This document shows, piece by piece, positions 43,224 through 51,566 of a stretch of DNA of 57,539 nt. Under the pieces are notes generated by a model. The model saw nothing but the letters and a program-made list of their open reading frames with translations. It was not told the origin of the DNA and did not search any database. How positions within the stretch are numbered: the first letter of the stretch is position 1; each line of letters begins with the position of its first letter. The stretch spans positions 1 to 57,539 of the forward strand of contig JALFNS010000031.1 in NCBI GenBank assembly GCA_022773945.1. Reading direction: 5' to 3'. A program made the position numbers and the translations under genes. The DNA is from Clostridiales bacterium (GTDB lineage: Bacteria; Bacillota; Clostridia; Peptostreptococcales; Anaerovoracaceae).

Positions 43224-44060
43224 ATGAAGAAAAAGCTTATAGCAATGGGACTTTGCGCAGTTATGGCGCTGGGAGCTCTGGCAGGATGCGGATCCTCAAA
43301 TGACGATCAGGCTGCGGATGCAGGCGGAACGGTAGCAACTGACGGTTCAACTTCCATGGAGGCGGTTATCGGATCTCTGGGAGAGCAGTTCATGAATGAC
43401 AACCCGGATATCACATTCACATACAACCCGACAGGATCGGGAACGGGAATCACAGCCGTATCTGAGGGAAGATGCGATATCGGACTTTCCAGCAGAGACC
43501 TGAAGGACGAAGAGAAGGAAGCAGGACTTGAGGCAACTGAGCTGGCCCTGGACGGAATCGCAGTAATCGTAAACAGCGAGAACGAAGTCAGCGACCTGTC
43601 CCTTGAAGATATAAAGGCAATCTACACAGGCGAAATCACAAACTGGAGCGAGCTCGGCGGAGCTGACGGCGAAATCGTTCTTATTGGAAGAGAAGCCGGA
43701 AGCGGAACAAGAGACGGATTCGAATCCATCACTGAGACTGAGGAACAGTGCGCATACCGTCAGGAGCTCACATCAACAGGTGACGTTATCACAACAGTAA
43801 GCAACAACCCTAACGCTATCGGATATGCATCACTGGCAGCAGTAGACGATACGGTTAAGCCGGTATCCGTAGACGGAGTTGCACCTTCAGAAGACACTAT
43901 TTCAGACGGAACCTACAAGATTCAGAGACCGTTCATGCTCGTAACCAAGACTGACGGCGAACTCAGCGAAGCAGCACAGAAGTTCTTCGACTACGCAACA
44001 TCGGCAGAAGCAGCAGACATCATCTCTGAAGCAGGAGCAGTACCTGTAGCAGGTAAATAA
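43224..44060 (+). CDS. pstS: Phosphate-binding lipoprotein
   Basis: The extracellular phosphate receptor of the Pst ABC importer, 278 residues. The lipobox LAGC places the lipidated Cys near residue 21. The phosphate-binding segments TDGSTSMEAV (about 39-48), PTGSGTGI (about 73-80) and GREAGSGTRDGFE (about 154-166) are clear. The start follows AGGATG-type sequence after the candidate Pho operator. It is the first gene of pstSCAB-phoU. Confidence 0.92.
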   Translation: MKKKLIAMGLCAVMALGALAGCGSSNDDQAADAGGTVATDGSTSMEAVIGSLGEQFMNDNPDITFTYNPTGSGTGITAVSEGRCDIGLSSRDLKDEEKEAGLEATELALDGIAVIVNSENEVSDLSLEDIKAIYTGEITNWSELGGADGEIVLIGREAGSGTRDGFESITETEEQCAYRQELTSTGDVITTVSNNPNAIGYASLAAVDDTVKPVSVDGVAPSEDTISDGTYKIQRPFMLVTKTDGELSEAAQKFFDYATSAEAADIISEAGAVPVAGK

Positions 44061-44063
44061 GGA

Positions 44064-44930
44064 ATGAAAGTAAGAAGCAGAATTACAGAAAACATAATAC
44101 ACGGTATATTCCTCATACTGGGGCTTATCACAGTGGGGGCCGTGCTTCTCATAACGGTATACCTGGTTATATCAGGTATACCGGCTATAAAGGAGATCGG
44201 CATCAGGGACTTCCTCTTCAACACCCACTGGAACTCCACGGGATCGGATCCTCAGTTCGGAATACTGCCATTCATTATGACCAGTATCTACGGCACGGCG
44301 GGAGCTATAATCATAGGAGCTCCCGTCAGCCTCCTTGTTGCTGTCTATCTTTCCAAGGCGGCGCCGTCAGGACTGAGACATGTGGTGGAGACAGCAGTCA
44401 GCCTTCTGGCGGGAATACCGTCGGTGGTATACGGCCTTGTAGGTATGATGGTGCTGGTACCGGGAATCATGAACGTATTCAATGTTCCCGACGGAGCGAG
44501 CCTTCTGGCTGCCATAATAGTACTGGCCGTTATGATTATCCCGTCGGTTATCAAGGTATCCCTGAATGCGCTGGATGCAGTTCCTCCGGAATATGAGGAG
44601 GCCTCTCTGGCTCTGGGTGCGACGGAGACGGAAACTTACTTCAGGGTATCCCTGAAGGCGGCGAAGAGCGGTATAGCGGCAGCTGTTGTTCTCGGTGTGG
44701 GAAGAGCCATAGGAGAAGCCATGGCGGTAATGATGGTGTCGGGAAATGCGGCCAATATGCCGGGCCTTTTCGAAAGTGTCAGATTTCTCACCACCGCAGT
44801 GGCAAGTGAAATGTCCTATGCGGCAGGACTTCAGAGAGAGGCTCTGTTCTCAATAGCTCTGGTGCTGTTCCTGTTCATCATGCTCATAAACGCGGTGCTG
44901 AACTTCTTCCTCAAGAGAGAGAAAGAGTAA
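44064..44930 (+). CDS. pstC: Phosphate ABC transporter permease PstC
   Basis: A 288-residue membrane permease with about six helices. Family segments are LLAGIPSVVYGLVGMMVL near 113-130, the coupling-helix region EEASLALGATETETYFRVSL near 175, and GVGRAIGEAMAVMMVSGN near 213. It lies 3 bp after pstS and precedes pstA, with which it forms the channel. Confidence 0.92.
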   Translation: MKVRSRITENIIHGIFLILGLITVGAVLLITVYLVISGIPAIKEIGIRDFLFNTHWNSTGSDPQFGILPFIMTSIYGTAGAIIIGAPVSLLVAVYLSKAAPSGLRHVVETAVSLLAGIPSVVYGLVGMMVLVPGIMNVFNVPDGASLLAAIIVLAVMIIPSVIKVSLNALDAVPPEYEEASLALGATETETYFRVSLKAAKSGIAAAVVLGVGRAIGEAMAVMMVSGNAANMPGLFESVRFLTTAVASEMSYAAGLQREALFSIALVLFLFIMLINAVLNFFLKREKE

Positions 44931-44945
44931 GGAGGGATACCGGAA

Positions 44946-45794
44946 ATGTCAAACGGAAGAAAAACCTACAACAGAATCATGAAGACGCTCATGGCGCTGT
45001 CCACGGTTATCGTGTGCGGACTGGTTCTGTTTCTGATAGTGTACGTGCTGGCCAAAGGCCTGCCGAACGTAACGTGGAATCTGCTCAGTACGGGACCGAG
45101 CTATCTGGACGGGAATATAGGAATCCTGCCGGATATACTCAACACCCTTTACATAATAATAGCGACCATAGCCATAGTCCTGCCTCTCGGAACAGGTGCG
45201 GCGATATACCTCACCGAATACGCGGGAAGCAGGAGGATTGTGGGAGCAATCGAGTACGCGGCGGAAACCCTGTCGGGAATTCCGTCCATAATATACGGCC
45301 TTGTGGGAATGCTGTTCTTCTGCCAGTTTCTGGATATGAGGACATCCCTGCTGGCCGGAGCAATGACACTGGTTATAATGAACCTGCCGACGGTCATGAG
45401 AACGGCTCAGGAATCGCTGAAGACGGTGCCTCAGAGCTACAGGGAAGGAGCCTTCGGTCTCGGTGCCGGCAAGTGGCGTGTGATCAAGACAGTTGTACTG
45501 CCCGGCTGCGTGGACGGAATCATAACGGGATGCATACTCTCCACGGGCAGAATCCTGGGAGAGTCGGCAGCACTTCTGTTCACCGCAGGTTTCGCTCACG
45601 TGATAAACGGCTTTATCTCGGGAATCACAAGCTCCGGCTGCACCCTGACGGTGGCGCTCTATGTATACGCCAAGGAGCAGGGTGAGTTTCAGGTGGCCTT
45701 TGCAATCGGAGCGATACTGATGATAATGACACTGATAATAAACATGTCTGCGGATTTTGCGGGTAAATATTTCAAAAAAAGGAGAGATTCATGA
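44946..45794 (+). CDS. pstA: Phosphate ABC transporter permease PstA
   Basis: A 282-residue membrane permease, partner of PstC. It has [20 protein letters not shown] near 104, the coupling-helix region [21 protein letters not shown] near 167 and [18 protein letters not shown] near 198. GGAGGGAT precedes the start. The 3' end overlaps pstB by 4 bp. Confidence 0.92.
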   Translation: MSNGRKTYNRIMKTLMALSTVIVCGLVLFLIVYVLAKGLPNVTWNLLSTGPSYLDGNIGILPDILNTLYIIIATIAIVLPLGTGAAIYLTEYAGSRRIVGAIEYAAETLSGIPSIIYGLVGMLFFCQFLDMRTSLLAGAMTLVIMNLPTVMRTAQESLKTVPQSYREGAFGLGAGKWRVIKTVVLPGCVDGIITGCILSTGRILGESAALLFTAGFAHVINGFISGITSSGCTLTVALYVYAKEQGEFQVAFAIGAILMIMTLIINMSADFAGKYFKKRRDS

Positions 45795-46546
45795 GCAGCA
45801 TAATAAGCGTTAAAAATCTGGATCTGTGGTACGGACAGTCACAGGCACTGAAAAACGTAACCATGGATATCGAGGAAAACGGGATAACGGCCCTCATAGG
45901 CCCCTCCGGATGCGGTAAATCCACTTTTCTCAAAACCCTCAACAGAATGAACGATCTGGTTCCCGAGGTGAAGATAACCGGGGAGATCACTTATGACGGC
46001 AAGGATATATACTCTCCTGAAACAGATGTGAACGAGCTCAGGAAGGAAGTGGGCATGGTGTTCCAGAAGCCGAATCCTTTCCCGATGAGCATTTATGACA
46101 ATATAGCCTACGGACCGAGAACCCACGGAATCAGGAACAAGGATGAGCTGGACGGAATAGTCGAGAAGGCGCTCAAGGGAGCCGCCATATGGGATGAGGT
46201 GTGCGACAGGCTGAAAAAGCCGGCGCTGGGCCTTTCGGGCGGACAGCAGCAGAGACTGTGTATAGCCAGAGCCCTGGCCGTGGAGCCGAAGGTTCTTCTC
46301 ATGGACGAACCTACAAGTGCCCTGGATCCGATCTCCACATCGAGAATAGAGGATCTGGCCATTGAGCTCAAGAAGGATTACACCATAGTCATAGTTACGC
46401 ATAACATGCAGCAGGCGTTGAGAATATCCGACAGCACGGCCTTCTTCCTGCTGGGTGAGCTCATCGAATACGACAGCACGGAGAAGCTCTTCTCCACACC
46501 TGCAGAGAAGCGGACTGAAGATTATATTACAGGGAGGTTCGGTTAA
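45791..46546 (+). CDS. pstB: Phosphate ABC transporter ATPase
   Basis: The 251-residue ATPase that energises PstCA. Walker [10 protein letters not shown] is near residue 37, signature [15 protein letters not shown] near 149, and Walker [14 protein letters not shown] near 172. The length is standard. It overlaps pstA by 4 bp and phoU by one base, so translation of all three is linked. Confidence 0.95.
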   Translation: MSSIISVKNLDLWYGQSQALKNVTMDIEENGITALIGPSGCGKSTFLKTLNRMNDLVPEVKITGEITYDGKDIYSPETDVNELRKEVGMVFQKPNPFPMSIYDNIAYGPRTHGIRNKDELDGIVEKALKGAAIWDEVCDRLKKPALGLSGGQQQRLCIARALAVEPKVLLMDEPTSALDPISTSRIEDLAIELKKDYTIVIVTHNMQQALRISDSTAFFLLGELIEYDSTEKLFSTPAEKRTEDYITGRFG

Positions 46547-47196
46547 TGAGAAATCACTTTGATATGCAGCTGGAATACCTGAATGAGTGCCTTGTTGAGA
46601 TGGGGAATCTCTGTGAGAAGGCGATGAGCATGGCGGCATCCGCCCTCACGGGGAACGATACCGCAAAGGCTGAAGAGGTTATCACAGCTGATTACAGAAT
46701 AGATCAGATGGAGAAGGAAATCGAGGGCGTGTGCCTGAAGCTTCTCCTCCAGCAGCAGCCTGTGGCGCGGGACCTGAGGCAGATATCCGCGGCGCTGAAG
46801 ATGATAACCGATATGGAACGTATCGGAGATCAGACTGCCGACATCGCAGAGATAATCAAGTATCTGGGCGACAGAAACGGCCCGGAGCATGACGCCATAG
46901 AAGCTATGGCAAAATCCGCAGCCGGAATGGTCACCGGGAGCGTGGAAGCTTTCGTGAACAGAGATACGGTCGGTGCGGAGAAGGTGATAGCAGATGACGA
47001 TGTGGTTGACGAGTGTTTCGATAACATCAAGGACAGCCTCATCAGGATGATTGCGGAGGATCCCTCTCAGGGCGGATACGCGCTGGACCTTCTCATGATA
47101 GCCAAGTACATTGAGCGTATAGGAGACCACGCGGTCAATATCGCCGAATGGGTGCTCTTCGCAGTGACGGGCGTTCACGTGCAGGCGGAGGATTAA
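46546..47196 (+). CDS. phoU: Phosphate signalling protein PhoU
   Basis: A 216-residue protein of two tandem three-helix PhoU domains that links the Pst transporter to a PhoR-type kinase and lowers phosphate uptake under repletion. Each half has the acidic metal-binding pattern (ERIGDQTADIAEI near 89 and ERIGDHAVNIAEW near 189). It ends the pst operon. A 199-bp palindrome begins 4 bp after its stop. Confidence 0.93.
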   Translation: MRNHFDMQLEYLNECLVEMGNLCEKAMSMAASALTGNDTAKAEEVITADYRIDQMEKEIEGVCLKLLLQQQPVARDLRQISAALKMITDMERIGDQTADIAEIIKYLGDRNGPEHDAIEAMAKSAAGMVTGSVEAFVNRDTVGAEKVIADDDVVDECFDNIKDSLIRMIAEDPSQGGYALDLLMIAKYIERIGDHAVNIAEWVLFAVTGVHVQAED

Positions 47197-47200
47197 GGAC

Positions 47201-47399
47201 GCGAGCCGGTGAAGATATTTACGGCAAGTCCTCACGACAGACAACCATATATGCTTACTCGACGAAAACAGAATCCCGCGAAAACTCGCGAGTTACACTC
47301 GCTCAGACAGTTCGCGGGATTTAGCTGTTTTCTCGTCTCGCTTCGCATATGGTTGTTTCTGTCGCTGCGGAAACGCCGCAAATATCTTCGCCGGCTCGC
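47201..47399. repeat. Long palindrome F2 (199-bp foldback)
   Basis: Arms of about 95 bp are nearly complementary. GCGAGCCGGTGAAGATATTT at 47201 pairs with the end AAATATCTTCGCCGGCTCGC at 47399. Further in, ACAACCATAT pairs with ATATGGTTGT, GAAAACAG with CTGTTTTC, and ATCCCGCGAA with TTCGCGGGAT. The apex has GCGAGT-TAC-ACTCGC. No coding frame or U-run is present. It lies between convergent phoU and tRNA-Ala. Part of the left arm (CGGC, then AAGTCCTC) resembles a segment of F1. It may be a foldback element or a stable structured RNA. Confidence 0.85.
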
Positions 47400-47422
47400 A
47401 GGGTTGATTGTGATTTGACTGC

Positions 47423-47440
47423 GGGTTCGAACCCCCTATG
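47423..47440 (+). repeat. Inverted copy of the tRNA-Ala T-arm
   Basis: GGGTTCGAACCCCCTATG is an exact inverted copy of 47501-47518, which is the T-arm and part of the acceptor stem of tRNA-Ala. It is too short to be a tRNA gene. It may be a remnant of a displaced tRNA 3' end or of an integration event. Confidence 0.6.
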
Positions 47441-47451
47441 AATGTTTCAGA

Positions 47452-47493
47452 ATAACGAAAAGAGAACGACTAACGCCGTTCTCTTTTCGTTAT
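47452..47493. terminator. Bidirectional terminator hairpin after the tRNAs
   Basis: Perfect 17-bp arms at 47452-47468 and 47477-47493 enclose an 8-nt loop. The arms contain AAAA and TTTT tracts, so the hairpin could stop transcription of the minus-strand tRNAs and of read-through from phoU. Confidence 0.75.
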
Positions 47494-47568
47494 GGTGGAG
47501 CATAGGGGGTTCGAACCCCTGACCTCATGACTGCCAGTCATGCGCGCTCCCAGCTGCGCCAATGCCCC
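47493..47568 (-). tRNA. tRNA-Ala (GGC anticodon)
   Basis: Read on the minus strand: acceptor GGGGCAT pairs with ATGCTCC, discriminator A, encoded CCA. The anticodon loop is in ATGACTGGCAGTCAT with GGC. The T-arm is AGGGG-TTCGAAC-CCCCT. It is 76 nt including CCA and lies 7 bp after tRNA-Thr on the same strand. Confidence 0.95.
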
Positions 47569-47575
47569 GGGTATA

Positions 47576-47651
47576 TGGAGCCACTGGCCGGGATCGAACC
47601 GGCCACCTGCACGTTACGAATGTGCTGCTCTGCCAAATGAGCTACAGTGGC
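47576..47651 (-). tRNA. tRNA-Thr (CGT anticodon)
   Basis: Read on the minus strand: acceptor GCCACTG pairs with CAGTGGC, discriminator T, encoded CCA. The anticodon loop TTCGTAA gives CGT, decoding ACG. The closing pair of the anticodon stem is an A-C mismatch. The T-arm is GCCGG-TTCGATC-CCGGC. A second threonine tRNA (GGT) lies at 57257. Confidence 0.93.
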
Positions 47652-47661
47652 TCATAATCTT

Positions 47662-48516
47662 CTATTGAAGATCATTTATCAATTCATCTATATCGTTGTA
47701 CTGGTTTGTCTGATTCTTTTCAGTCTCGTAGTTCGGAGACCATGACAGTCCGAAGAGTGCGTAACGCACAACTCCGAGAAGCACGAAGAAGGCGAGCACT
47801 ATAGCCAGTATTATCAGAGCTTTCTTAAGCTTGAACTTGCTCGTGGTCTCACGGGAGTTTTCGTCCTCCTGTGTATCGGAGAATTCCACCTCCGGCAGAT
47901 CGCTTTTATCCGATACAGCATCGGTATCTGCGGCCTTTGCTTCCGTATCTGCGGCCTCGCGGGCTTCGGCTTCCGCCAGCCTTGCCTCTATCTCTGATTT
48001 TCTCAGAGCATCCTCTCTGAGGATGGTGTCCGTGATTACAGGTTTGTTTTCTGAACCCGGATGTATTGTGTAGAACAGATCCGCCTCGGTTACAGGCGTG
48101 TCTGTTGTTTCCGCTTCCGGTGTCTCCGGTTCTTCTTCGCCGGAAGGCTCGTCTGTCTGAACCTCTTCCGCCGGAGCTTCACCCGGTGACGCTTCTGCAG
48201 GAGTTTCTTCTGCAGAGGTTTCTACTGCATGCGGCTGCTGAGTCTGTTCGGATTCTGCTGCTGCCGCGGCTCTGGCCCTGTTGGCCCTGTTCATTCCGGC
48301 TATACGCTGGAACAAGGTGTTTACTATATGTGCATCATGCTCTTCATAGTAGAGCTTCTGCCACTCGTTATCGTATCGGAATATGTATATCCTGTTCTCG
48401 GCCGAGTGCTTGATGCTGCTCATATCCTTGTAGAGATATTCACGGCCGTCTATGGTAAGGGACCTTTTGGTGAAGACCATTTCGTGTCCCCTGGCATTCA
48501 GTTGTATAGTGTTCAT
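47662..48516 (-). CDS. Single-pass membrane protein with acidic linker, unknown
   Basis: I do not recognise this 284-residue protein as a named family. The N-terminus (about 1-75) looks like a small folded domain of beta strands (KRSLTIDGREYLYKDMSSIK, then YIFRYDNEWQKLYYE), similar to a PH- or YcxB-like fold. A long Ala/Glu/Pro/Thr-rich, highly acidic linker follows (about 85-225). A basic stretch KFKLKK and one transmembrane helix are near 233-258, with a short tail. AGGGGG precedes the ATG at 48516 by 5 bp. The last codon is close to the tRNA-Thr gene. The protein is probably cytoplasmic-side-out to a C-terminal anchor; its role is unknown. Confidence 0.6.
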   Translation of the reverse strand: MNTIQLNARGHEMVFTKRSLTIDGREYLYKDMSSIKHSAENRIYIFRYDNEWQKLYYEEHDAHIVNTLFQRIAGMNRANRARAAAAAESEQTQQPHAVETSAEETPAEASPGEAPAEEVQTDEPSGEEEPETPEAETTDTPVTEADLFYTIHPGSENKPVITDTILREDALRKSEIEARLAEAEAREAADTEAKAADTDAVSDKSDLPEVEFSDTQEDENSRETTSKFKLKKALIILAIVLAFFVLLGVVRYALFGLSWSPNYETEKNQTNQYNDIDELINDLQ

Positions 48517-48608
48517 ATTTCCCCCTGTCAAATTTGCCTTTGAAAGAAAGGATTAATAACATTACTCGTTATGATATCCTGTAAATGGGTAAAAAGTCAA
48601 CACTATTA

Positions 48609-48637
48609 TTGAAATTTGTCCCACAAAACAGTAAAAT
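48609..48637 (+). promoter_or_regulatory. Promoter of the DivIVA-like gene
   Basis: TTGAAA (48609-48614) and TAAAAT (48632-48637) are 17 bp apart. A TATACT at 48643 could serve as an alternative -10. Confidence 0.55.
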
Positions 48638-48723
48638 AATGATATACTATGTTGGCGAGACTATTGCGTCAATTATCACGACAGAATGATAAATTTACAC
48701 GAATACAGAAACCGGAGGTTTAT

Positions 48724-50043
48724 ATGGATAAGACTGCACTGGCCGAAAAGAGAAGAGAAACAGTCATAGGGCTTCTTAAGAATATGACCGTAAGGAGAGA
48801 TTCCGAGTCGGGCTTTGACAAGGATGACGTATATGACTGTATCCAGCAGCTGTGCAATCTGTATGAGATGCATATTGAAGAGCTGGAGAACAATTACGAG
48901 ACTAAAATCGGCGAAATGTCCGCCAAATATCAGAAGTACGAAGAGAACAACGATCTTTACGTAAGCCTCATAATGGACGCCAAGAAGACAGGCAATGAGA
49001 TAGTTGCCCAGGCGCAGAAGGAAGTTGACACCATCCTCGAGGAGGGCAAGGCCAAGCTTGCGGCTCAGGAAGAGGAATACAACAAGCTCGACGGGGAATA
49101 CAAGAAAAAGATGGACAGCCTGGAGAAGGAGCTCATGGCTGCCAGAGACAGCGTTGCCTCAGAGAAGGCCGGCATGACAATCGAGCTGGAGGAGGAGAAG
49201 AGCCGCTTCGAAGTTGCCAGAAACAGATACAGACAGCAGCTTGAAGCCATGGACGCCGAGTTCGGAGAAATCAAGACAAACATCCTCAGAACCGCAGCCA
49301 GACTTGACGGGCTCAAGTCTCAGGTCGAGAATGTGGAAGAGGAAGTTCAGTGGAGATTCGAGAAGGGCTCATCGGTAGAAATTCCTGAGAGTGATGCAGG
49401 CGTGGAAGAGATAGAAATACCTGAGACGCATGAGGAACCGGCAGAGCTTCATGTGGAACCTGTGCTCGAAGTGGAGTCTGTGCCTGAAGTTCAGGAAGCT
49501 CCGGCGGAAGAGAAGGAAAAATCCTTTGAGGAGACTTACTTCAAGAGTGATATACTGGACTCCATCGAAGAGAATTCAGCTTCAGGAAACGACGCTCCCG
49601 AACTGACACCGGAGGATTTTATAAGCGAGCCGTCGGACAGCAAGCTGACCGATAAGGATATGGAACAGCTTCAGTCACTTCTCGACGCCAGAACAGAGGT
49701 TGTGCCTGAGGAAGCACCGGCAGCTGAAACTGAGCCTGCTGCTGAAGTTCATGAGGAAGCGGGTGCATCCATAGCTGACATGCTGGACGAGACACCGGCT
49801 TTTGCAGATATTCAGACGGCGCCTGCAGAGGAACCTGCAGATGTGGAGGAACCGGTGGAATCGGTCGAGGAGCTGCTCGGCGAGATAAGCTTTGATGATA
49901 TTCTGGCGGAGATTCCGGATACTGATGATGCAGAAGAAGGTGCTGCGGAGATAAGTCTTGACAATCTGGATGCTGTGGAAGCAACCGCGCAGGAAGAAAT
50001 TTCTTTCGAGAAGCTTGAGGAAATGTTCAAAGACGAGAAGTAA
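48724..50043 (+). CDS. DivIVA-like coiled-coil protein with acidic C-terminal region
   Basis: A 439-residue cytoplasmic protein. Residues about 25-190 form a long charged coiled coil (LYEMHIEELENNYETKIGEM onward) like the cell-division/polarity proteins DivIVA and GpsB. The C-terminal half (about 215-439) is low-complexity, Glu/Pro/Ala-rich and acidic, probably disordered. No membrane segment is present. The start at 48724 has CGGAGG 7 bp upstream; an earlier in-frame start at 48649 lacks one and lies at the promoter. It is divergent from the acidic membrane protein gene, and both share acidic Ala/Glu-rich regions. The functional assignment is tentative. Confidence 0.6.
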   Translation: MDKTALAEKRRETVIGLLKNMTVRRDSESGFDKDDVYDCIQQLCNLYEMHIEELENNYETKIGEMSAKYQKYEENNDLYVSLIMDAKKTGNEIVAQAQKEVDTILEEGKAKLAAQEEEYNKLDGEYKKKMDSLEKELMAARDSVASEKAGMTIELEEEKSRFEVARNRYRQQLEAMDAEFGEIKTNILRTAARLDGLKSQVENVEEEVQWRFEKGSSVEIPESDAGVEEIEIPETHEEPAELHVEPVLEVESVPEVQEAPAEEKEKSFEETYFKSDILDSIEENSASGNDAPELTPEDFISEPSDSKLTDKDMEQLQSLLDARTEVVPEEAPAAETEPAAEVHEEAGASIADMLDETPAFADIQTAPAEEPADVEEPVESVEELLGEISFDDILAEIPDTDDAEEGAAEISLDNLDAVEATAQEEISFEKLEEMFKDEK

Positions 50044-50067
50044 TCCGCAAAGAATAAGATTTGATCA

Positions 50068-50093
50068 GTACGCGGCGCGCATGTGCCGCGTAC
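50068..50093 (+). terminator. Hairpin between the DivIVA-like gene and xpt
   Basis: GTACGCGGC (50068-50076) pairs perfectly with GCCGCGTAC (50085-50093) around an 8-nt loop and is followed by AGTTTTAT. It is a moderate rho-independent terminator or mRNA hairpin. Confidence 0.6.
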
Positions 50094-50113
50094 AGTTTTA
50101 TAAGGGAAGGCAT

Positions 50114-50686
50114 ATGGAAGCGCTTAAGAGAAAAATAGCAGAGGAAGGTACGGTTATAGGAACGGAGATCGTCAAGGTTGACAATTTCCTGAATCACCAG
50201 ATTGACGTTAAATTCCTGGAGGAGATAGGGGCTGAGTTCGGCAGGAGATTTGCCGGCGAGAAGATAGACAGGATACTGACTGTTGAGGCCAGCGGAATAG
50301 CCGTGGCATGCATGACGGCACCTCATATGGGATACCCGCCGGTGGTGTTTGCCAAGAAGGCGGCGCCGAGCACGATGAACGAAGGCTTCTACGAGGCGGA
50401 GGCGCGCTCTTTCACCAAGGGCACCGTATCGAAGCTCAAGGTGGACAGAAAATATCTGAATGAGGGAGAGCGCGTGCTCATACTCGACGACTTTCTGGCC
50501 AGCGGACAGGCATCTCTGGCCATGGTGGATATAGTCCGTCAGGCGGGAGGCATTGTCGCCGGCGTAGGCAGCGTCATAGAGAAGCATCACCAGGGCGGTT
50601 CGCAAAAGCTGAGAGAAGAAGGATGCAGAGTTGAATCTCTGGCGATAATAAACAGGATAGAGGACGGCAGAATATACTTCCTCTAG
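50114..50686 (+). CDS. xpt: Xanthine phosphoribosyltransferase
   Basis: Converts xanthine and PRPP to XMP in purine salvage. The 190-residue length and the motifs LNHQIDVKFLEEIG (about 25-38), VEASGIAVACMTA (about 60-72), FAKKAAPSTM (about 80-89) and PRPP loop VLILDDFLASGQASL (about 122-136) are those of Xpt. The start is at 50114 with AGGGAAGG upstream. It is not adjacent to a riboswitch here, unlike many xpt genes. Confidence 0.92.
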   Translation: MEALKRKIAEEGTVIGTEIVKVDNFLNHQIDVKFLEEIGAEFGRRFAGEKIDRILTVEASGIAVACMTAPHMGYPPVVFAKKAAPSTMNEGFYEAEARSFTKGTVSKLKVDRKYLNEGERVLILDDFLASGQASLAMVDIVRQAGGIVAGVGSVIEKHHQGGSQKLREEGCRVESLAIINRIEDGRIYFL

Positions 50687-50708
50687 TTACGAAGGGAAGA
50701 AGAGAGTA

Positions 50709-51533
50709 ATGGATTATTACAAAGTTGACTATCACATACATACAACATATTCCGACGGGGAAGCTGAACCGGCTGACATAGTGAAGCAGGCCAGAGAACT
50801 GGAATATGACAGGATAGCGATTACGGATCATGACAATGTGAACGGCCTTGAAGAGGCGCGAATAGCGGCGAAGGCGCTGGACATGGTGGTAATACCGGGA
50901 ATTGAAATCGCCGTGGAGACAGAGAAGGGAACGGGACTTCACATGCTGGGATACGAAATCGATCCTTCAAACGGGGAGTTGACCGCTTTTCTGGAGCAGC
51001 TCATCAGAAACAGGGAGGAACGCAACCGGCAGCTGTTCGCGGTGCTGACGGAACTGGGATATCCGATCAGTGAGGAAGACGTTGAGATGGGCAACAACAG
51101 CTTTATCGGCAAGCCGAACATCGTGCGGGCACTGCTTCGCAAAGGCCTGATCAAAAGCGAAAGCGAGGGTTACGGTCCGAAGGTGCTCGGAAGCCGGGAA
51201 TGCAGAAGCGTCAAAAAGGTCAAGCCGAAGGCTGCGGAAGCTATAGCTGTCATCCGGAAGGCGGGAGGGATTCCCGTTCTGGCGCATCCGATACAGACAA
51301 GAGGCATAGGCAGACCGGGAAGCGAGGAGTTTTTCGCCGGTATTGACGAAATAATAAGGGAGCTCAAGCTTCAGGGGCTCAAGGGACTGGAGTGTTACCA
51401 TCCGGATCAGAACGAGGAGGAATCACGCAGGTTTGTGGAGCTGGCGGAGAAATATCATCTCCATATAACCAGGGGCTCGGATTTTCACGGGAAGGATTTC
51501 TCCGAGGCCGAGAAGACAGCTGATTACAGATAA
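50709..51533 (+). CDS. PHP-domain phosphoesterase (TrpH/RNase AM-like)
   Basis: A 274-residue metal-dependent phosphoesterase of the PHP family. Metal ligands are in DYHIHTTYSDGE (about 7-18), ITDHDNVNG (about 38-46), HPIQTRG near 196 and SDFHGKD near 261. The closest families hydrolyse 3',5'-nucleoside bisphosphates or trim RNA 5' ends. Histidinol phosphatase (HisK) is also PHP, and the his operon lacks that enzyme, but the sequence pattern here fits TrpH better. AAGGGAAGAAGAG precedes the ATG. Confidence 0.8.
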   Translation: MDYYKVDYHIHTTYSDGEAEPADIVKQARELEYDRIAITDHDNVNGLEEARIAAKALDMVVIPGIEIAVETEKGTGLHMLGYEIDPSNGELTAFLEQLIRNREERNRQLFAVLTELGYPISEEDVEMGNNSFIGKPNIVRALLRKGLIKSESEGYGPKVLGSRECRSVKKVKPKAAEAIAVIRKAGGIPVLAHPIQTRGIGRPGSEEFFAGIDEIIRELKLQGLKGLECYHPDQNEEESRRFVELAEKYHLHITRGSDFHGKDFSEAEKTADYR

Positions 51534-51566
51534 GATTAATACAGATAATGAGGTGATTTGACATAT

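Noticed and set aside
5193-47399. Integron attC sites for the foldbacks
   Set aside because: No GTTRRRY/RYYYAAC core pairs at the ends and no integrase or cassette genes nearby.
50709-51533. PHP protein as the missing histidinol phosphatase
   Set aside because: Motif pattern fits the TrpH/RNase AM group, and the gene is far from his genes; kept only as a remote possibility.
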